Under the pieces are notes generated by a model that made no database searches, was not told the DNA's origin, and saw nothing but the letters and a program-made list of their open reading frames with translations. The position numbers and the translations under genes were made by a program. Positions 52,791-61,287 of a stretch of 64,000 nucleotides of DNA are shown here, piece after piece. Source of the DNA: Clostridiales bacterium (lineage in GTDB: Bacteria; Bacillota; Clostridia; Oscillospirales; Oscillospiraceae); NCBI GenBank assembly GCA_029008095.1, contig JAQXJB010000020.1, forward strand, positions 1-64,000, written 5' to 3'. Each line of letters starts with the position of its first letter. Position 1 is the stretch's first letter.

Positions 52791-54194
52791 TCAGAACTGG
52801 AAATAGATGAAGGGCGAAAAACCGCCCGCCGCAAGCCGGAAAAGGCAGAGGACGAAAAGCGCGAGACAGAGCGCCGGAGTTATCCAGCAGGCAGCCGCGC
52901 TGTTTTCCACATGGGCATAAAGCCTCCTGCCCAAGGGCAGGGCGGATATGATTGCAAGAACAAGCATTGTTACGCTCTCGCCGTTAATAAGGCGGCGGAG
53001 CAGCACCGTTCCGGCAGGAGTGATATCAAAGCCGCTGAACATGGCGCTCAGCATGGCGAAGCCCTCGCCCACGCTTGCCGCCCGGAACATGACGAAGCCA
53101 AGGCAGACCACCAGCAGGGTGTAGATATGCCCCACCGTCCTGCCCGCGCAGCTCTCCCGGAGACGGCCGGTGTTTATTATTTTAAGGCTCTCCAGCGCGG
53201 AGAAAATGCCGTGCCACGCGCCCCAGAGGATAAAGGTCCAGTTCGCGCCGTGCCATAGGCCGCAGAGGGTGAAAACAATGAATTTATTCAGCGCGGTGCG
53301 GTATTTTCCCTTGCGGTTGCCGCCAAGAGGGATATAAAGATAATCCCTGAACCAGCTCGAAAGGGAGATATGCCAGCGCCGCCAGAACTCGGTGACAGAG
53401 GCGGACAGGTAGGGATAGTCGAAGTTCTCCGGGGTAATGAAACCGAAGACCCGGCCCATGCCGATGGCCATGTCGCTGTAACCGGAAAAGTCGAAGTATA
53501 TCTGCAGGGTATAGGCTATCGCGCCAAGCCAGGCAAGGCGGATATCCGCCCCGCCGAAGGTGAACACCGCGTCTGCGATATCGCCCATAGCGGCGGAAAG
53601 GAGCAGCTTCTTGCCGAGACCGATAATAAGCCTCCGCAGTCCCTGCGCCGTCACCTCCGCGCCGCGCTCCCTCTCATTGAGCTGAGGCGCGAAATCGGAA
53701 AAGCGGGTGATGGGGCCGGCCATGAGCTGAGGGAAGAAGGAAATATAGAGCAGCAGGCGGGGGAAATTCTTGCTGCCCGCCGAGCTGTCCCGGTAAGTGT
53801 CCACAAGATAGGATATGCTGCGGAAGGTGAAGAAGGAGATGCCAACCGGGGCGACGAGTCCCGCGCTCTCCCAGACCGAGCTGAAAATACCCGCTATTCC
53901 CGCCAGCAGGAAGTCCAGATATTTATAGGCCGCCAGAAACAGCAGGTTTGCCGCCACGCCCAGAATGAGCAGTGGCCTGCGTCCGCGCCTGCCCATCAGA
54001 CCAAGGCCGAAAAGCCAGTTCACAAGCGCCGAGACCAGCAGCAGGACAAGGCCGTTCAGACTGCCGAAGGAATAGAATATGAGCCCGCAGATAAGCAGCA
54101 GGACGTTCCGCGCCCTTGTGCCGCGCAGCAGCGCGTGCAGCAGCATGAGCACGGGCAGAAAGCAAAACAGGTAAAAGGGCGAATCGAAATTCAC
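52791..54194 (-). CDS. MBOAT-family O-acyltransferase (AlgI/DltB-like)
   Basis: 467 residues, GTG start with GGGAGG upstream. Many membrane helices. The MBOAT core is clear: ISFFTFRSISYLVDTYRD, FFPQLMAGPITRFSDF, LQIYFDFSGYSDMAIGMG, EFWRRWHISLSSWFRDYLYIPLGGNRKG and the invariant His in FTLCGLWHGANWTFILWGAWHG. AlgI-type enzymes pass acyl groups across the membrane to AlgJ/AlgX-type partners. First gene of the operon with the AlgX-like protein, a lipoprotein and the SLH-transglutaminase. Confidence 0.94.
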   Translation of the reverse strand: MNFDSPFYLFCFLPVLMLLHALLRGTRARNVLLLICGLIFYSFGSLNGLVLLLVSALVNWLFGLGLMGRRGRRPLLILGVAANLLFLAAYKYLDFLLAGIAGIFSSVWESAGLVAPVGISFFTFRSISYLVDTYRDSSAGSKNFPRLLLYISFFPQLMAGPITRFSDFAPQLNERERGAEVTAQGLRRLIIGLGKKLLLSAAMGDIADAVFTFGGADIRLAWLGAIAYTLQIYFDFSGYSDMAIGMGRVFGFITPENFDYPYLSASVTEFWRRWHISLSSWFRDYLYIPLGGNRKGKYRTALNKFIVFTLCGLWHGANWTFILWGAWHGIFSALESLKIINTGRLRESCAGRTVGHIYTLLVVCLGFVMFRAASVGEGFAMLSAMFSGFDITPAGTVLLRRLINGESVTMLVLAIISALPLGRRLYAHVENSAAACWITPALCLALFVLCLFRLAAGGFSPFIYFQF

Positions 54195-54249
54195 GGCTTA
54201 CCTCCCTGTAAGTGTTCGTCACAGAATGTCACCATTTTGTCAATTTTAC

Positions 54250-54278
54250 ATTATATATGTATTTGCACACTAATACAA
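54250..54278 (-). promoter_or_regulatory. Promoter of the MBOAT operon
   Basis: On the minus strand TTGTAT (54278-54273), 17 bp and TATAAT (54255-54250), 56 bp before the start. The surroundings are AT-rich. Confidence 0.6.
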
Positions 54279-54341
54279 GAAAAAAGTTGAAAATTAGCCA
54301 GACTGGCAGGAAAAAGCAAAAAAACGCTTTCCCATAATGCC

Positions 54342-54665
54342 TATCTCTCGATAACGCCGGAGATTCTTCGCACTCCCGCCTTCGGCGGGGTTCAGAATGA
54401 CATGGTCTTTCGGTTTTGCGAGCTTATTTTACATTGCTCATATCGTTACTGCACGGCAGGGGCGCGCCCCTGCCCTACGCTCACGGAATGAGATTATGCC
54501 GGAACGGCACTACGGTGCTGCCACATATTTTATTTGTCGGAACGTAGGGCGGAGGCGTGCCTCCGCCGTGGCAGTTGGGATATTGATTGCAGAAAGGGTT
54601 ATACGGAAAAATGCAAAAAATAATGTCATTCTGAACATAGTGAAGAATCTCCGTGCTGTAACTCA
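54342..54665. repeat. Composite of intergenic palindromic repeats
   Basis: In order: a palindrome unit (CGGAGATTCTTCGC ... TTCAGAATGACATG), a GC palindrome GGCAGGGGCG/CGCCCCTGCC at 54455-54474, a second GC palindrome GGCGGAGGCG/TGCCTCCGCC at 54548-54567 flanked by ACGTAGG, and a half unit TGTCATTCTGA...GAAGAATCTCCG at 54626-54652. The two GC palindromes and their flanks recur in reverse orientation at 63.39-63.5 kb. No gene is supported between 54195 and 54825. Confidence 0.7.
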
Positions 54666-54728
54666 GATGGGAAGTATCAATCTGTGAGTGCCTCCTCATA
54701 AGCGCAATCGTTTTTTGAAAAAGCCGAA

Positions 54729-54752
54729 GGGACGTGCCGCGCGGCACGTCCC
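54729..54752 (-). terminator. 24-bp perfect palindrome, terminator for the cupin gene
   Basis: GGGACGTGCCGC followed directly by its exact complement. On the minus strand it is followed by TTCGGCTTTTTC, so it can end transcription of the two-cupin gene 74 bp upstream. Confidence 0.6.
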
Positions 54753-54825
54753 TTATCCTCTTGTATCGGCAAGGCGGAAACGCCGATCCTGCCGCTGCAA
54801 GGCGGCAGATATCCGGAATTCGGCC

Positions 54826-56136
54826 TTAGTCCTCCTTAATCTCTATGTTGCCGAAGCATGCGCCGCAGATATTGCAGCGCTTTTTATCGTTATAGCGGCA
54901 GAAGCGGACGTTGTCGCCCATATACTCATAGGTATACTTGCTCTCGAAGAAGCCGTTTCCGCTGCCGCCCTCGTGGCGGGTGATGGTGCCCCAGGTGCCG
55001 TGCATGAAGGCCGCCTGGAACATGACAGGCTTTCTTACCTTGCGGAACTGGATGGGGCAATGCCATACCGTGGGAGGAATGCGGACCACGGTGGGCTTGT
55101 TTATGGTTCTGTGCTCCATGTGGTCGGGGTCGTCGCCGATGGCGAAGTCGATATCGCAGTCGAAGTCGAAGAAATTCTCGGGGTCGGAGCCCATGAAGAA
55201 TATGTATTCGTCAACGCCCTGATGGAAGTGGGGCGCTTCGGTATCGTTCGCGCCGGCGAATATCTGCCAGCCGATATTGTAGTTTGCGTCCTCCATATAG
55301 ATGTCGCCGCGGAAATACGCCTGAGGCGAGGGACACCAGTCGCCCCACTTGGTCTCCTCCTTGGGCATCGCCAGAACGAGCTTTGCCGTCTCGGGGGTGA
55401 TGGCCGGTTTGGGAGCCTTGAGGGTGGTGGCGTCGGAATAGGATATGGTGGTGTAGCCTGGTCTCACAACGCAGGTGGTGGAGGAAGGAGCCTTGGCCTG
55501 GTCGTAAGCGCCCTTTTCGGAATAGAGCGCTACGCCGTCCTCGTTGATGGCGCTGAACCTGACGTTGGTATAGGGCTTCTTGGGGCAGGCCTCGGGATTG
55601 GCAAAGCAGTAGCCGCAGTAGGTGCAGGCCTTTGCCTTATCCATAACACATTTTCTGGTCTGGTCGCCGGAATAGAGGTACTCCCTCTCGCCGTTTTCCC
55701 GCTCTATCAGCTCCACGGTCTCAAAGTTGCCGGAGAACATGACAGCCTGGAACAAAAGCGGCTTATCCACGCGGACGAAGTTCAGAGGGCCGTGCCAATA
55801 GTTCTTGGGGACCTTGATGATGGTCGGCTCGGTGATGACTATTTTCTCCATAGTCTCGGGAGTCTTGCCCATGTAGAAATGGATCTCGGCGTCAAAGGAG
55901 GAGAAAACGTCGGGCAGCTTGCCGCCGAGGAACACCAGGTTCTCGTCGCAGGGATGGAAGTGGGCTTCCTGCTGGAGCAGGATGGGCTTTTTGAAAACCT
56001 GGAAGCCGCAGCTCATGGTCGCTCCGGGCATACTCGCTTCGCCCCGGAAATATGCCTGAGGGTTGACGCAGAAGTCGCCCCATTTTGTGTCTTCGGGAGT
56101 AAATTCATAAAAAAGCTTTTCGTACTTTTCCTGCAT
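54826..56136 (-). CDS. Tandem double-cupin protein with two four-cysteine clusters
   Basis: 436 residues, AAGGAGA upstream. Two homologous units of about 215 residues. Each starts with TKWGDFC/TKWGDWC and an N/SPQAYFRG motif, then a cupin motif 1 (HFHPCDENLVFLGG; HFHQGVDEYIFFMGS) and motif 2 (IPPTVWHCPIQF; VPKNYWHGPLNF). Each ends with C-x7-C-x2-C-x2-C (CVMDKAKACTYCGYC; CRYNDKKRCNICGAC). His and Glu of the cupin motifs should bind a metal; the Cys cluster could bind Fe-S or Zn. I do not know a characterised homologue. A single-unit paralogue is the next gene upstream, and a glycyl radical enzyme lies 2.6 kb away on the same strand. Confidence 0.85.
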   Translation of the reverse strand: MQEKYEKLFYEFTPEDTKWGDFCVNPQAYFRGEASMPGATMSCGFQVFKKPILLQQEAHFHPCDENLVFLGGKLPDVFSSFDAEIHFYMGKTPETMEKIVITEPTIIKVPKNYWHGPLNFVRVDKPLLFQAVMFSGNFETVELIERENGEREYLYSGDQTRKCVMDKAKACTYCGYCFANPEACPKKPYTNVRFSAINEDGVALYSEKGAYDQAKAPSSTTCVVRPGYTTISYSDATTLKAPKPAITPETAKLVLAMPKEETKWGDWCPSPQAYFRGDIYMEDANYNIGWQIFAGANDTEAPHFHQGVDEYIFFMGSDPENFFDFDCDIDFAIGDDPDHMEHRTINKPTVVRIPPTVWHCPIQFRKVRKPVMFQAAFMHGTWGTITRHEGGSGNGFFESKYTYEYMGDNVRFCRYNDKKRCNICGACFGNIEIKED

Positions 56137-56155
56137 GATTACGTCTCCTTTTTGA

Positions 56156-56186
56156 AAAGGCGGCAGAGCATTGCACCGCCGCCTTT
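56156..56186 (-). terminator. Hairpin between the two cupin genes
   Basis: AAAGGCGGC and GCCGCCTTT form a 9-bp stem; on the minus strand a T-rich stretch overlaps the stem end. It may attenuate transcription between the single- and double-cupin genes. Confidence 0.55.
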
Positions 56187-56198
56187 ATGTAAAAATGA

Positions 56199-56837
56199 TT
56201 ACTTTTCCCACTTTTCCTGGAGGCACTTGCCGCAGGAATCGCACTTCTTGTCCTTGTTGTACTTGCAGGGAACAGGGCCGTTATAGTACATTTCGGTAGT
56301 GGTACCGTCGGGCAGGTCATAAATGCCGCCGAACATGGGGGTGAACAGCGTTGCCAGGAACAGAACAGGCTTGTTGACCTCCTTGAAGTTCAGGGGGCAG
56401 TGGTATACGCCGGCGGGAATTCTGATGATGGTGGGCTTGTCGATAACGTAGGTCTCGGCCTCGTCGCCCTTGCCCAGGGTGAACTCTATTTTGGCGTCAA
56501 AGTCAAATACGTTGGGGAAGGATGCGCCGAGGAAAATCAGAAATTCGTCCTTTGCGTGACGATGCTGAACGCGGTCAAGGAAGAAGGGCTTTACAAATAT
56601 CTGATAGCTCTGGTTGAACTCGGAGCCGGGGATCTGGCTTGCGCCGCGGAAGTATGCCTGGGGCTTTACAACGAAATCCTCGGGGTCACCCTCTGCGACT
56701 ACTTCGTTTCTCTCCTGCGGGAACTCAAAAACCAGCTTGCCGAACTTGCTGCTTGCCTTCGCTTCCTCAGTGAGAATGTAATTCTGATAGCCGTCCTCGA
56801 CCTTAACCTTAGTCAGGTCAAACTTTTTTTCGCTCAT
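56199..56837 (-). CDS. Single-cupin protein with four-cysteine cluster
   Basis: 212 residues from ATG 56837 (AAGGA 8 nt upstream). Equivalent to one unit of the downstream double-cupin protein: KPQAYFRGASQIPG, cupin motif 1 QHRHAKDEFLIFLGA, motif 2 IPAGVYHCPLNF, and the C-terminal cluster CKYNKDKKCDSCGKC (C-x7-C-x2-C-x2-C). The double protein therefore looks like a gene duplication and fusion of this form. A very AT-rich region (56870-56935) with TATAAT on the minus strand probably holds the promoter. Function unknown; a metal-bound sensor or small-molecule enzyme are both possible. Confidence 0.85.
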   Translation of the reverse strand: MSEKKFDLTKVKVEDGYQNYILTEEAKASSKFGKLVFEFPQERNEVVAEGDPEDFVVKPQAYFRGASQIPGSEFNQSYQIFVKPFFLDRVQHRHAKDEFLIFLGASFPNVFDFDAKIEFTLGKGDEAETYVIDKPTIIRIPAGVYHCPLNFKEVNKPVLFLATLFTPMFGGIYDLPDGTTTEMYYNGPVPCKYNKDKKCDSCGKCLQEKWEK

Positions 56838-57088
56838 AATTCCAATCCTTTCTGTATTCAAAATTTATATTATTTGCATTATATTATTTATATTATACTA
56901 ATTCTTTTGAAATTTCCATAGTAATATTGATAAAAGCGAAAATTTTAATAATGAAAGCCGGCCATACATTTCACGAATGGCATATCGCCACGCAACCTCA
57001 GTCGGAAGTGTTGAGCGGCGGCGCGCCGCCCCGGGGGGGAGGCGGAAGCGATTCTTGCAGTAAAAACGATAATACGATAAATGTAAAA

Positions 57089-57202
57089 AACATGTCATTC
57101 TGAACGCAGTGAAGAATCTCCGCAGCCGGTTCACATTGGCAGTACCGTTACCGGGTCGATTCTTCGCATCCGCCGTTGGCGGGGCTCAGAATGACATATT
57201 TT
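57089..57202. repeat. Intergenic palindromic repeat
   Basis: TGTCATTCTGAACG and GAAGAATCTCCGC on the left face GATTCTTCGC and CTCAGAATGACA on the right, with about 45 bp between. This is a full member of the GTCATTCTGA family. The remainder of 56838-57300 holds no supported gene. Confidence 0.65.
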
Positions 57203-57300
57203 CAGATGTTAAATTTTAGCGATAGATTTTCGCGTGTTGCTGCTGCGCCCTGCGTTTGATGCTTTCCCCTATACAATCGCACGCTGACGCGAAATTGATT

Positions 57301-57612
57301 TTACCTGAACTTTACTGCCGTGCCGTAGGCAATAATCTCGGCGGCGCCCTGCATCACCGCGGATGAGCCGAAGCGTATATTCACGATGGCGTCGGCGTTC
57401 ATCGCCTCGGCTTCGTCCACCATGCGCTTTGTGGCTATCTGGCGAGCCTCGACAAGCATTTCGGTGTAACCCTTTATCTCGCCGCCCACCAGAGTTTTCA
57501 TTCCTGCCATAAAATCCTTGCCAAAATTCTTTGACTGCACAACAGTCCCCTTTACTATCCCGAGCGCCTCGATTTCCCGGCCGGGAACATGGTCAATGTT
57601 GAGAAGCAGCAT
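57301..57612 (-). CDS. YbjQ-family (DUF74) heavy-metal-binding-like protein
   Basis: 103 residues, one YbjQ/UPF0145 domain: VPGREIEALGIVKGTVVQSKN, GGEIKGYTEMLVEARQIATKRMVDEAEAMNADAIVNIRF and EIIAYGTAVKF. These form pentameric rings; a metal-binding role was proposed by fold similarity but is not proven. Monocistronic here, start ATG preceded by AAGGAGGA. Confidence 0.92.
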   Translation of the reverse strand: MLLLNIDHVPGREIEALGIVKGTVVQSKNFGKDFMAGMKTLVGGEIKGYTEMLVEARQIATKRMVDEAEAMNADAIVNIRFGSSAVMQGAAEIIAYGTAVKFR

Positions 57613-57725
57613 CTTCTTATCCTCCTTACGATTCTTTGATCTCTTATCATATCATATCCGGACGGAGGCTATCGCCCCGTTTCCGGCGCTGACAGTATGA
57701 GCGGCACGGCTGCGCGGGCTCTTCG

Positions 57726-57977
57726 TCAATATTTCGCCGCGTCCTCTTCCTCGCCGCTGTCTATCTCCCTGAGCCGCTGACACAGGGCAATGATCACGCC
57801 TACGATAACGGCTATGACGAACAGACCGTAAATGGCTATTATCGCCATTGCGGTGGGTACGCCGCATGCTTCGCCAAGCATGGGGTAAATGACCGCCGCG
57901 AGTATCACGGCAAGTATGGCTATGATGACCGCCGCGCAGATAATGGGTGCGCGCTTTTTATCAATAGTGCTTCGCAT
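57726..57977 (-). CDS. Small two-helix membrane protein, paralogous to the tail of the adjacent MerR protein
   Basis: 83 residues, overlapping the MerR gene end by 17 bp. Two hydrophobic helices (about 12-32 and 42-66) and a charged tail LCQRLREIDSGEEEDAAKY. The tail aligns with the end of the MerR protein (LSQRINEIRKGEIDDAKHY), and helix spacing is also alike, so it appears to derive from the MerR membrane module by duplication. Translational coupling suggests that it acts with the regulator, perhaps as a membrane partner. Confidence 0.75.
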   Translation of the reverse strand: MRSTIDKKRAPIICAAVIIAILAVILAAVIYPMLGEACGVPTAMAIIAIYGLFVIAVIVGVIIALCQRLREIDSGEEEDAAKY

Positions 57978-58620
57978 CGTCTATCTCCCCCTTGCGTATT
58001 TCATTGATTCGCTGGCTCAGCGCCAGCACCACGCCTGCGGCTATGGCGGCGAATATTCCCACTATGAGCAGCAGGAACCAGAACGGCGGGGCGTCCGCCG
58101 GAGAAACGCGGTAGGCCCATATAACCAGAGCGCTCAGCGCAAGCATCAGCGTCACCATGATCAGCGTTACGGCCACAGGCGCGATATAGCGCGTCCTGAC
58201 GTCTCCGGTATGCTTGTTTTGGAAGGATGCGCCGTTCCGCTCCATTTCCTCCATTCTGGCGAGTATCGCTTCCGCGTCCAGCTTTGAAACGGGTATGTCC
58301 TCTCCCTGAAGCTCGGTGCAAAGCGTCACGGCCTGCTCCAGATCCCGGCGCTCCCTCTCCAGCGTGACCAGGTGACGGCGCATACCGTCGCCCACGGTGT
58401 GGGTCCCGTTCTGCATCAGGCGTATCTCGCCGATGGGCAGCCCCAGCTTCCGCAGGAGCTTTATCCGGCGCAGCGCGTCCACGTCGGCCTCGCCGTAATC
58501 CCGGTAGCCGTTTTCTGCGTTGCGCCGGGGCGACAGCAGCCCCTGCTCCTCATAAAAGCGGATATTCTTTTTCGTTATGCCCACCAGGGTCTCCACTTCG
58601 TTTATCTTCACGGGTTTCAC
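57961..58620 (-). CDS. MerR-family regulator with C-terminal membrane domain
   Basis: 219 residues, GTG start with GGAAAGGCG upstream. The N-terminal 75 residues are a MerR winged helix (ITKKNIRFYEEQGLLSPRRNAENGYRDYGEADVDALRRIKLLRKLGLPIGEI), followed by a coiled coil (about 85-135) and two membrane helices (about 148-168 and 178-200) with a charged tail. MerR proteins are usually soluble; a membrane-bound form suggests sensing of a membrane signal and DNA binding from the membrane. A small membrane paralogue is encoded directly downstream. Confidence 0.9.
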   Translation of the reverse strand: MKPVKINEVETLVGITKKNIRFYEEQGLLSPRRNAENGYRDYGEADVDALRRIKLLRKLGLPIGEIRLMQNGTHTVGDGMRRHLVTLERERRDLEQAVTLCTELQGEDIPVSKLDAEAILARMEEMERNGASFQNKHTGDVRTRYIAPVAVTLIMVTLMLALSALVIWAYRVSPADAPPFWFLLLIVGIFAAIAAGVVLALSQRINEIRKGEIDDAKHY

Positions 58621-58707
58621 CGCCTTTCCAAGCTTTGCTTACATAGAGAATAAACCTTACACAAAGGGGAAAGTCAATAGTTTTTGATAATTTTTACGTT
58701 TCGGCAA

Positions 58708-58743
58708 GCTCGGGGCGCCTTCCGCAAGGAAGACGCCCCGAGC
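58708..58743 (-). terminator. Terminator of the glycyl radical enzyme operon
   Basis: GCTCGGGGCG and CGCCCCGAGC frame an inner CTTCC/GGAAG stem with loop GCAA and one mismatch. It lies 29 bp beyond the GRE stop; on the minus strand an AT-rich stretch follows. Confidence 0.65.
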
Positions 58744-58771
58744 GCAAATCGTTATTACATACGCAGGCAGA

Positions 58772-61234
58772 TCAGATGCCGAGCTCAAGTCTCTGGATGT
58801 AGCCATCCTGATCCATAGTGGACAGGTGGGTGAAGTATGCGGAGAAACCGGCGATACGGACGATAAGGTCCTGATATTCCTCGGGATTCTTCTGAGCCGC
58901 GCGCATTACCGCTGTGTCGGCGACAGTGAAGTGGACCTGAATGCCGCCCAGATCGAAGTAGGAGGTGATCAGCTCACGAACCTTTGCGGTAGACTCCTCG
59001 TTCTTGACTGAGTTGCCGTCCAGACGCAGATTGATGGCGCCGCCGCAGCGCAGCTTGCGCCAGGGCATCTTGGCAACGCTCTTGACGTAAGAAAGGGGGC
59101 CGTTTCTGACGGAGTCGGGTCTGGGGTCGCTGGAGAGGGAAAGCGGATCACCGGTCTTACGTCCATCGGGAGTAGCCCAGGTGCGCTTGCCGGTGCCGAC
59201 GTTATACAGGTCGAGCGCGCCACAGTTCTGGGTACCTCCGTTTACGCCGGGGGTGTTGTTGAAATAATCCGCCCAATAGTTGGTAAACCATCTGACGATA
59301 TCGTCGGGGCCATCGTCATCGTTGCCATAGAAAGGAACTTCCTTGATGATGCGGCGGCGGAGCAGCTCATAGCCCTCCCAGTTTGCCTGCAGAGCGTCGT
59401 AAAGCTCCTTGGTGGTAACGATCTTCTTGTCGAAGCAAAGGTACTTGATGGCGGAAAGGCTGTCAGCCGTGGTGCCAACACCGTTGAACATGGAGCCCAT
59501 GCCGTTATATTTGGCGCCGCCCCAGCTTACGTCCATACCCTTTTCGAGGCAGCCCTCGGTCATCATGGAAGCGGAGAGGATGGGCCACTCGGTGTTGAAT
59601 ACCAGTGCAGCGAAGTGATACATACGGGTGACCTGATCGATGTAGAACTTCATCTGGCGTTCCATCTCGGCCTTGATCTCGTCGAAGCTCTCGTACTCAT
59701 ACAGCTTCTTGCAGGGGAGCTTTCCGGGCTGACCGTCCATCGGGTTGACGTTGCCATGAATGACATACTGGAGAATGCTTACAAGGCTGGCTCCGGTGCC
59801 GAAGCCGCCGCAGTTTGCGGCCATGGACCATTCCTTACCGCTGATGGCGGGCTCCACGCAGCCGAACACGGCGTAGCGGCGGGCATCCTCCAGCGGCACG
59901 CCTCTATCGAGCATGGACTGGATGATAACATCGTCGTTATTGAACTGAGGCATACCGCCGGAACGCTTGGAACAGGCGATAGCAAGCTCCCAGAGGTGGT
60001 CGGGCATATGCTCATTTACGCGCAATGCCACGCTGGGTTCGGCAACACGCAGACGGTAGTAGGAGAGGAGAATCATCTCGGTGGCGATGTTATAGTCTCC
60101 GGAACCGTCTACCTTCATGCCGCCAACGGTTATCAGGCTGCCGGCTGCGATGTTCTGAGCGCCGCCCTGAAGGTCAAAGAAGGTACGGCCTTCCTTATGA
60201 GCTTCGATAAGCTGATCGTTGGTGGGCTTGGGGAACATGATGATCTGGTCGCCCATGTGGAGCAGCCATGCGTCAAAGAGTTCCTGAGCCTGCTCACGGG
60301 TGAGCGCGCCGGTGGCAATATCATGCTCGGCAAGAGGTCCGAGGAAGGAGTCGACAAGACCGGGAGAGTCCGCCCAGTGGGTACCGTCGGCGATGAGAAG
60401 ATACTGATAGAAGTGAATGACCTGCAAACCTTCCCAGAGGTTTCTGGCGGGGTTCTCGATGATCCAGTCGCAGGAATCTGCCATCTTGAGCAGCTCTGCC
60501 TTGCGGGCAGGATCAGCGGTGGTCTCAGCCTTTTTGCGGCAGCCCTCGGCATAGCGCTTGCTCATGAGTATCATACCGTCGCAGACCTTGATGTATGCGC
60601 GGTAGAAGAGCTCGCTGCGCACATTCTCGTGGGTGGTGTGAGCCTGAATTTCAGCCAGCTTTTCCTGAGCTATTCTGCGGCACTCGCCAAAGCCGACGGT
60701 AACTGCGCGCTCATAGTTGGGGCAGAAGTGGCCGGGATAGGAGCCGTTGAGGAACTGCTTGTAAGCGCCCATGCTTTCGATGAACTCGGGCGGAAAAATA
60801 CCCTTGGCGGTGGCGGCAATATCGTTCTCCTGCCAGAACTTGTCGGCCTCGAGGATCCACTGGCGGTCCTCGTCATCAACCCAAACGCTGCCGGGTACCT
60901 GCCAAGCGGCCTTGAAGCGTTCGTCGGTGTCGCCAAAGCAGCCCTGAATCCATGCGTGGCTGCACTGCTCGATGTCGAAGTGAACGGTGCGGCAGTGTGG
61001 GCCGGCATCGCCGAGGAAGATATCGTCATCGTCGATGTTGATTTCGCGCTTGGTCAGCCAGTCATAAAGGAAGCCGGCGCGCTTCATAATGGGATATTCC
61101 TTGGGATGAGCCATGTAGTAATCGGTGAGGATACGGTTGCGCTCAAAGTTCAGGCGCATATCCTTGTTGATGCGCTTTCTCTTCTCCTGAAGACCACGAA
61201 TACGGTCGGAGATAGGAAGCTCAAACTTATCCAT
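58772..61234 (-). CDS. Glycyl radical enzyme (pyruvate formate-lyase superfamily), substrate unassigned
   Basis: 820 residues, AAGGAGA upstream. The thiyl-radical Cys is in YAVFGCVEPAISGKEW (C459) with the following Glu (E461) present in eliminase-type members. The C-terminal glycyl loop reads VRIAGFSAYF (G796). Length and GCVE motif fit the glycerol/choline/hydroxyproline dehydratase branch more than PFL proper, which has two adjacent Cys. It differs clearly from the HypD pattern I remember, and the residues after GCVEP are not those I know from glycerol dehydratase. The activase is encoded 53 bp upstream. No shell-protein genes are in view, so it is probably not in a microcompartment. Reaction unknown. 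Confidence 0.9.
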   Translation of the reverse strand: MDKFELPISDRIRGLQEKRKRINKDMRLNFERNRILTDYYMAHPKEYPIMKRAGFLYDWLTKREINIDDDDIFLGDAGPHCRTVHFDIEQCSHAWIQGCFGDTDERFKAAWQVPGSVWVDDEDRQWILEADKFWQENDIAATAKGIFPPEFIESMGAYKQFLNGSYPGHFCPNYERAVTVGFGECRRIAQEKLAEIQAHTTHENVRSELFYRAYIKVCDGMILMSKRYAEGCRKKAETTADPARKAELLKMADSCDWIIENPARNLWEGLQVIHFYQYLLIADGTHWADSPGLVDSFLGPLAEHDIATGALTREQAQELFDAWLLHMGDQIIMFPKPTNDQLIEAHKEGRTFFDLQGGAQNIAAGSLITVGGMKVDGSGDYNIATEMILLSYYRLRVAEPSVALRVNEHMPDHLWELAIACSKRSGGMPQFNNDDVIIQSMLDRGVPLEDARRYAVFGCVEPAISGKEWSMAANCGGFGTGASLVSILQYVIHGNVNPMDGQPGKLPCKKLYEYESFDEIKAEMERQMKFYIDQVTRMYHFAALVFNTEWPILSASMMTEGCLEKGMDVSWGGAKYNGMGSMFNGVGTTADSLSAIKYLCFDKKIVTTKELYDALQANWEGYELLRRRIIKEVPFYGNDDDGPDDIVRWFTNYWADYFNNTPGVNGGTQNCGALDLYNVGTGKRTWATPDGRKTGDPLSLSSDPRPDSVRNGPLSYVKSVAKMPWRKLRCGGAINLRLDGNSVKNEESTAKVRELITSYFDLGGIQVHFTVADTAVMRAAQKNPEEYQDLIVRIAGFSAYFTHLSTMDQDGYIQRLELGI

Positions 61235-61287
61235 GTTTCATTTCTCCTTCTATAATTAAATTTTGTTGACTTTGGTAACCCTCCACA

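Noticed and set aside
59615-61255. 546-codon plus-strand frame opposite the glycyl radical enzyme
   Set aside because: Antisense of a well-defined enzyme gene with all catalytic motifs; no recognisable domain in the shadow frame.
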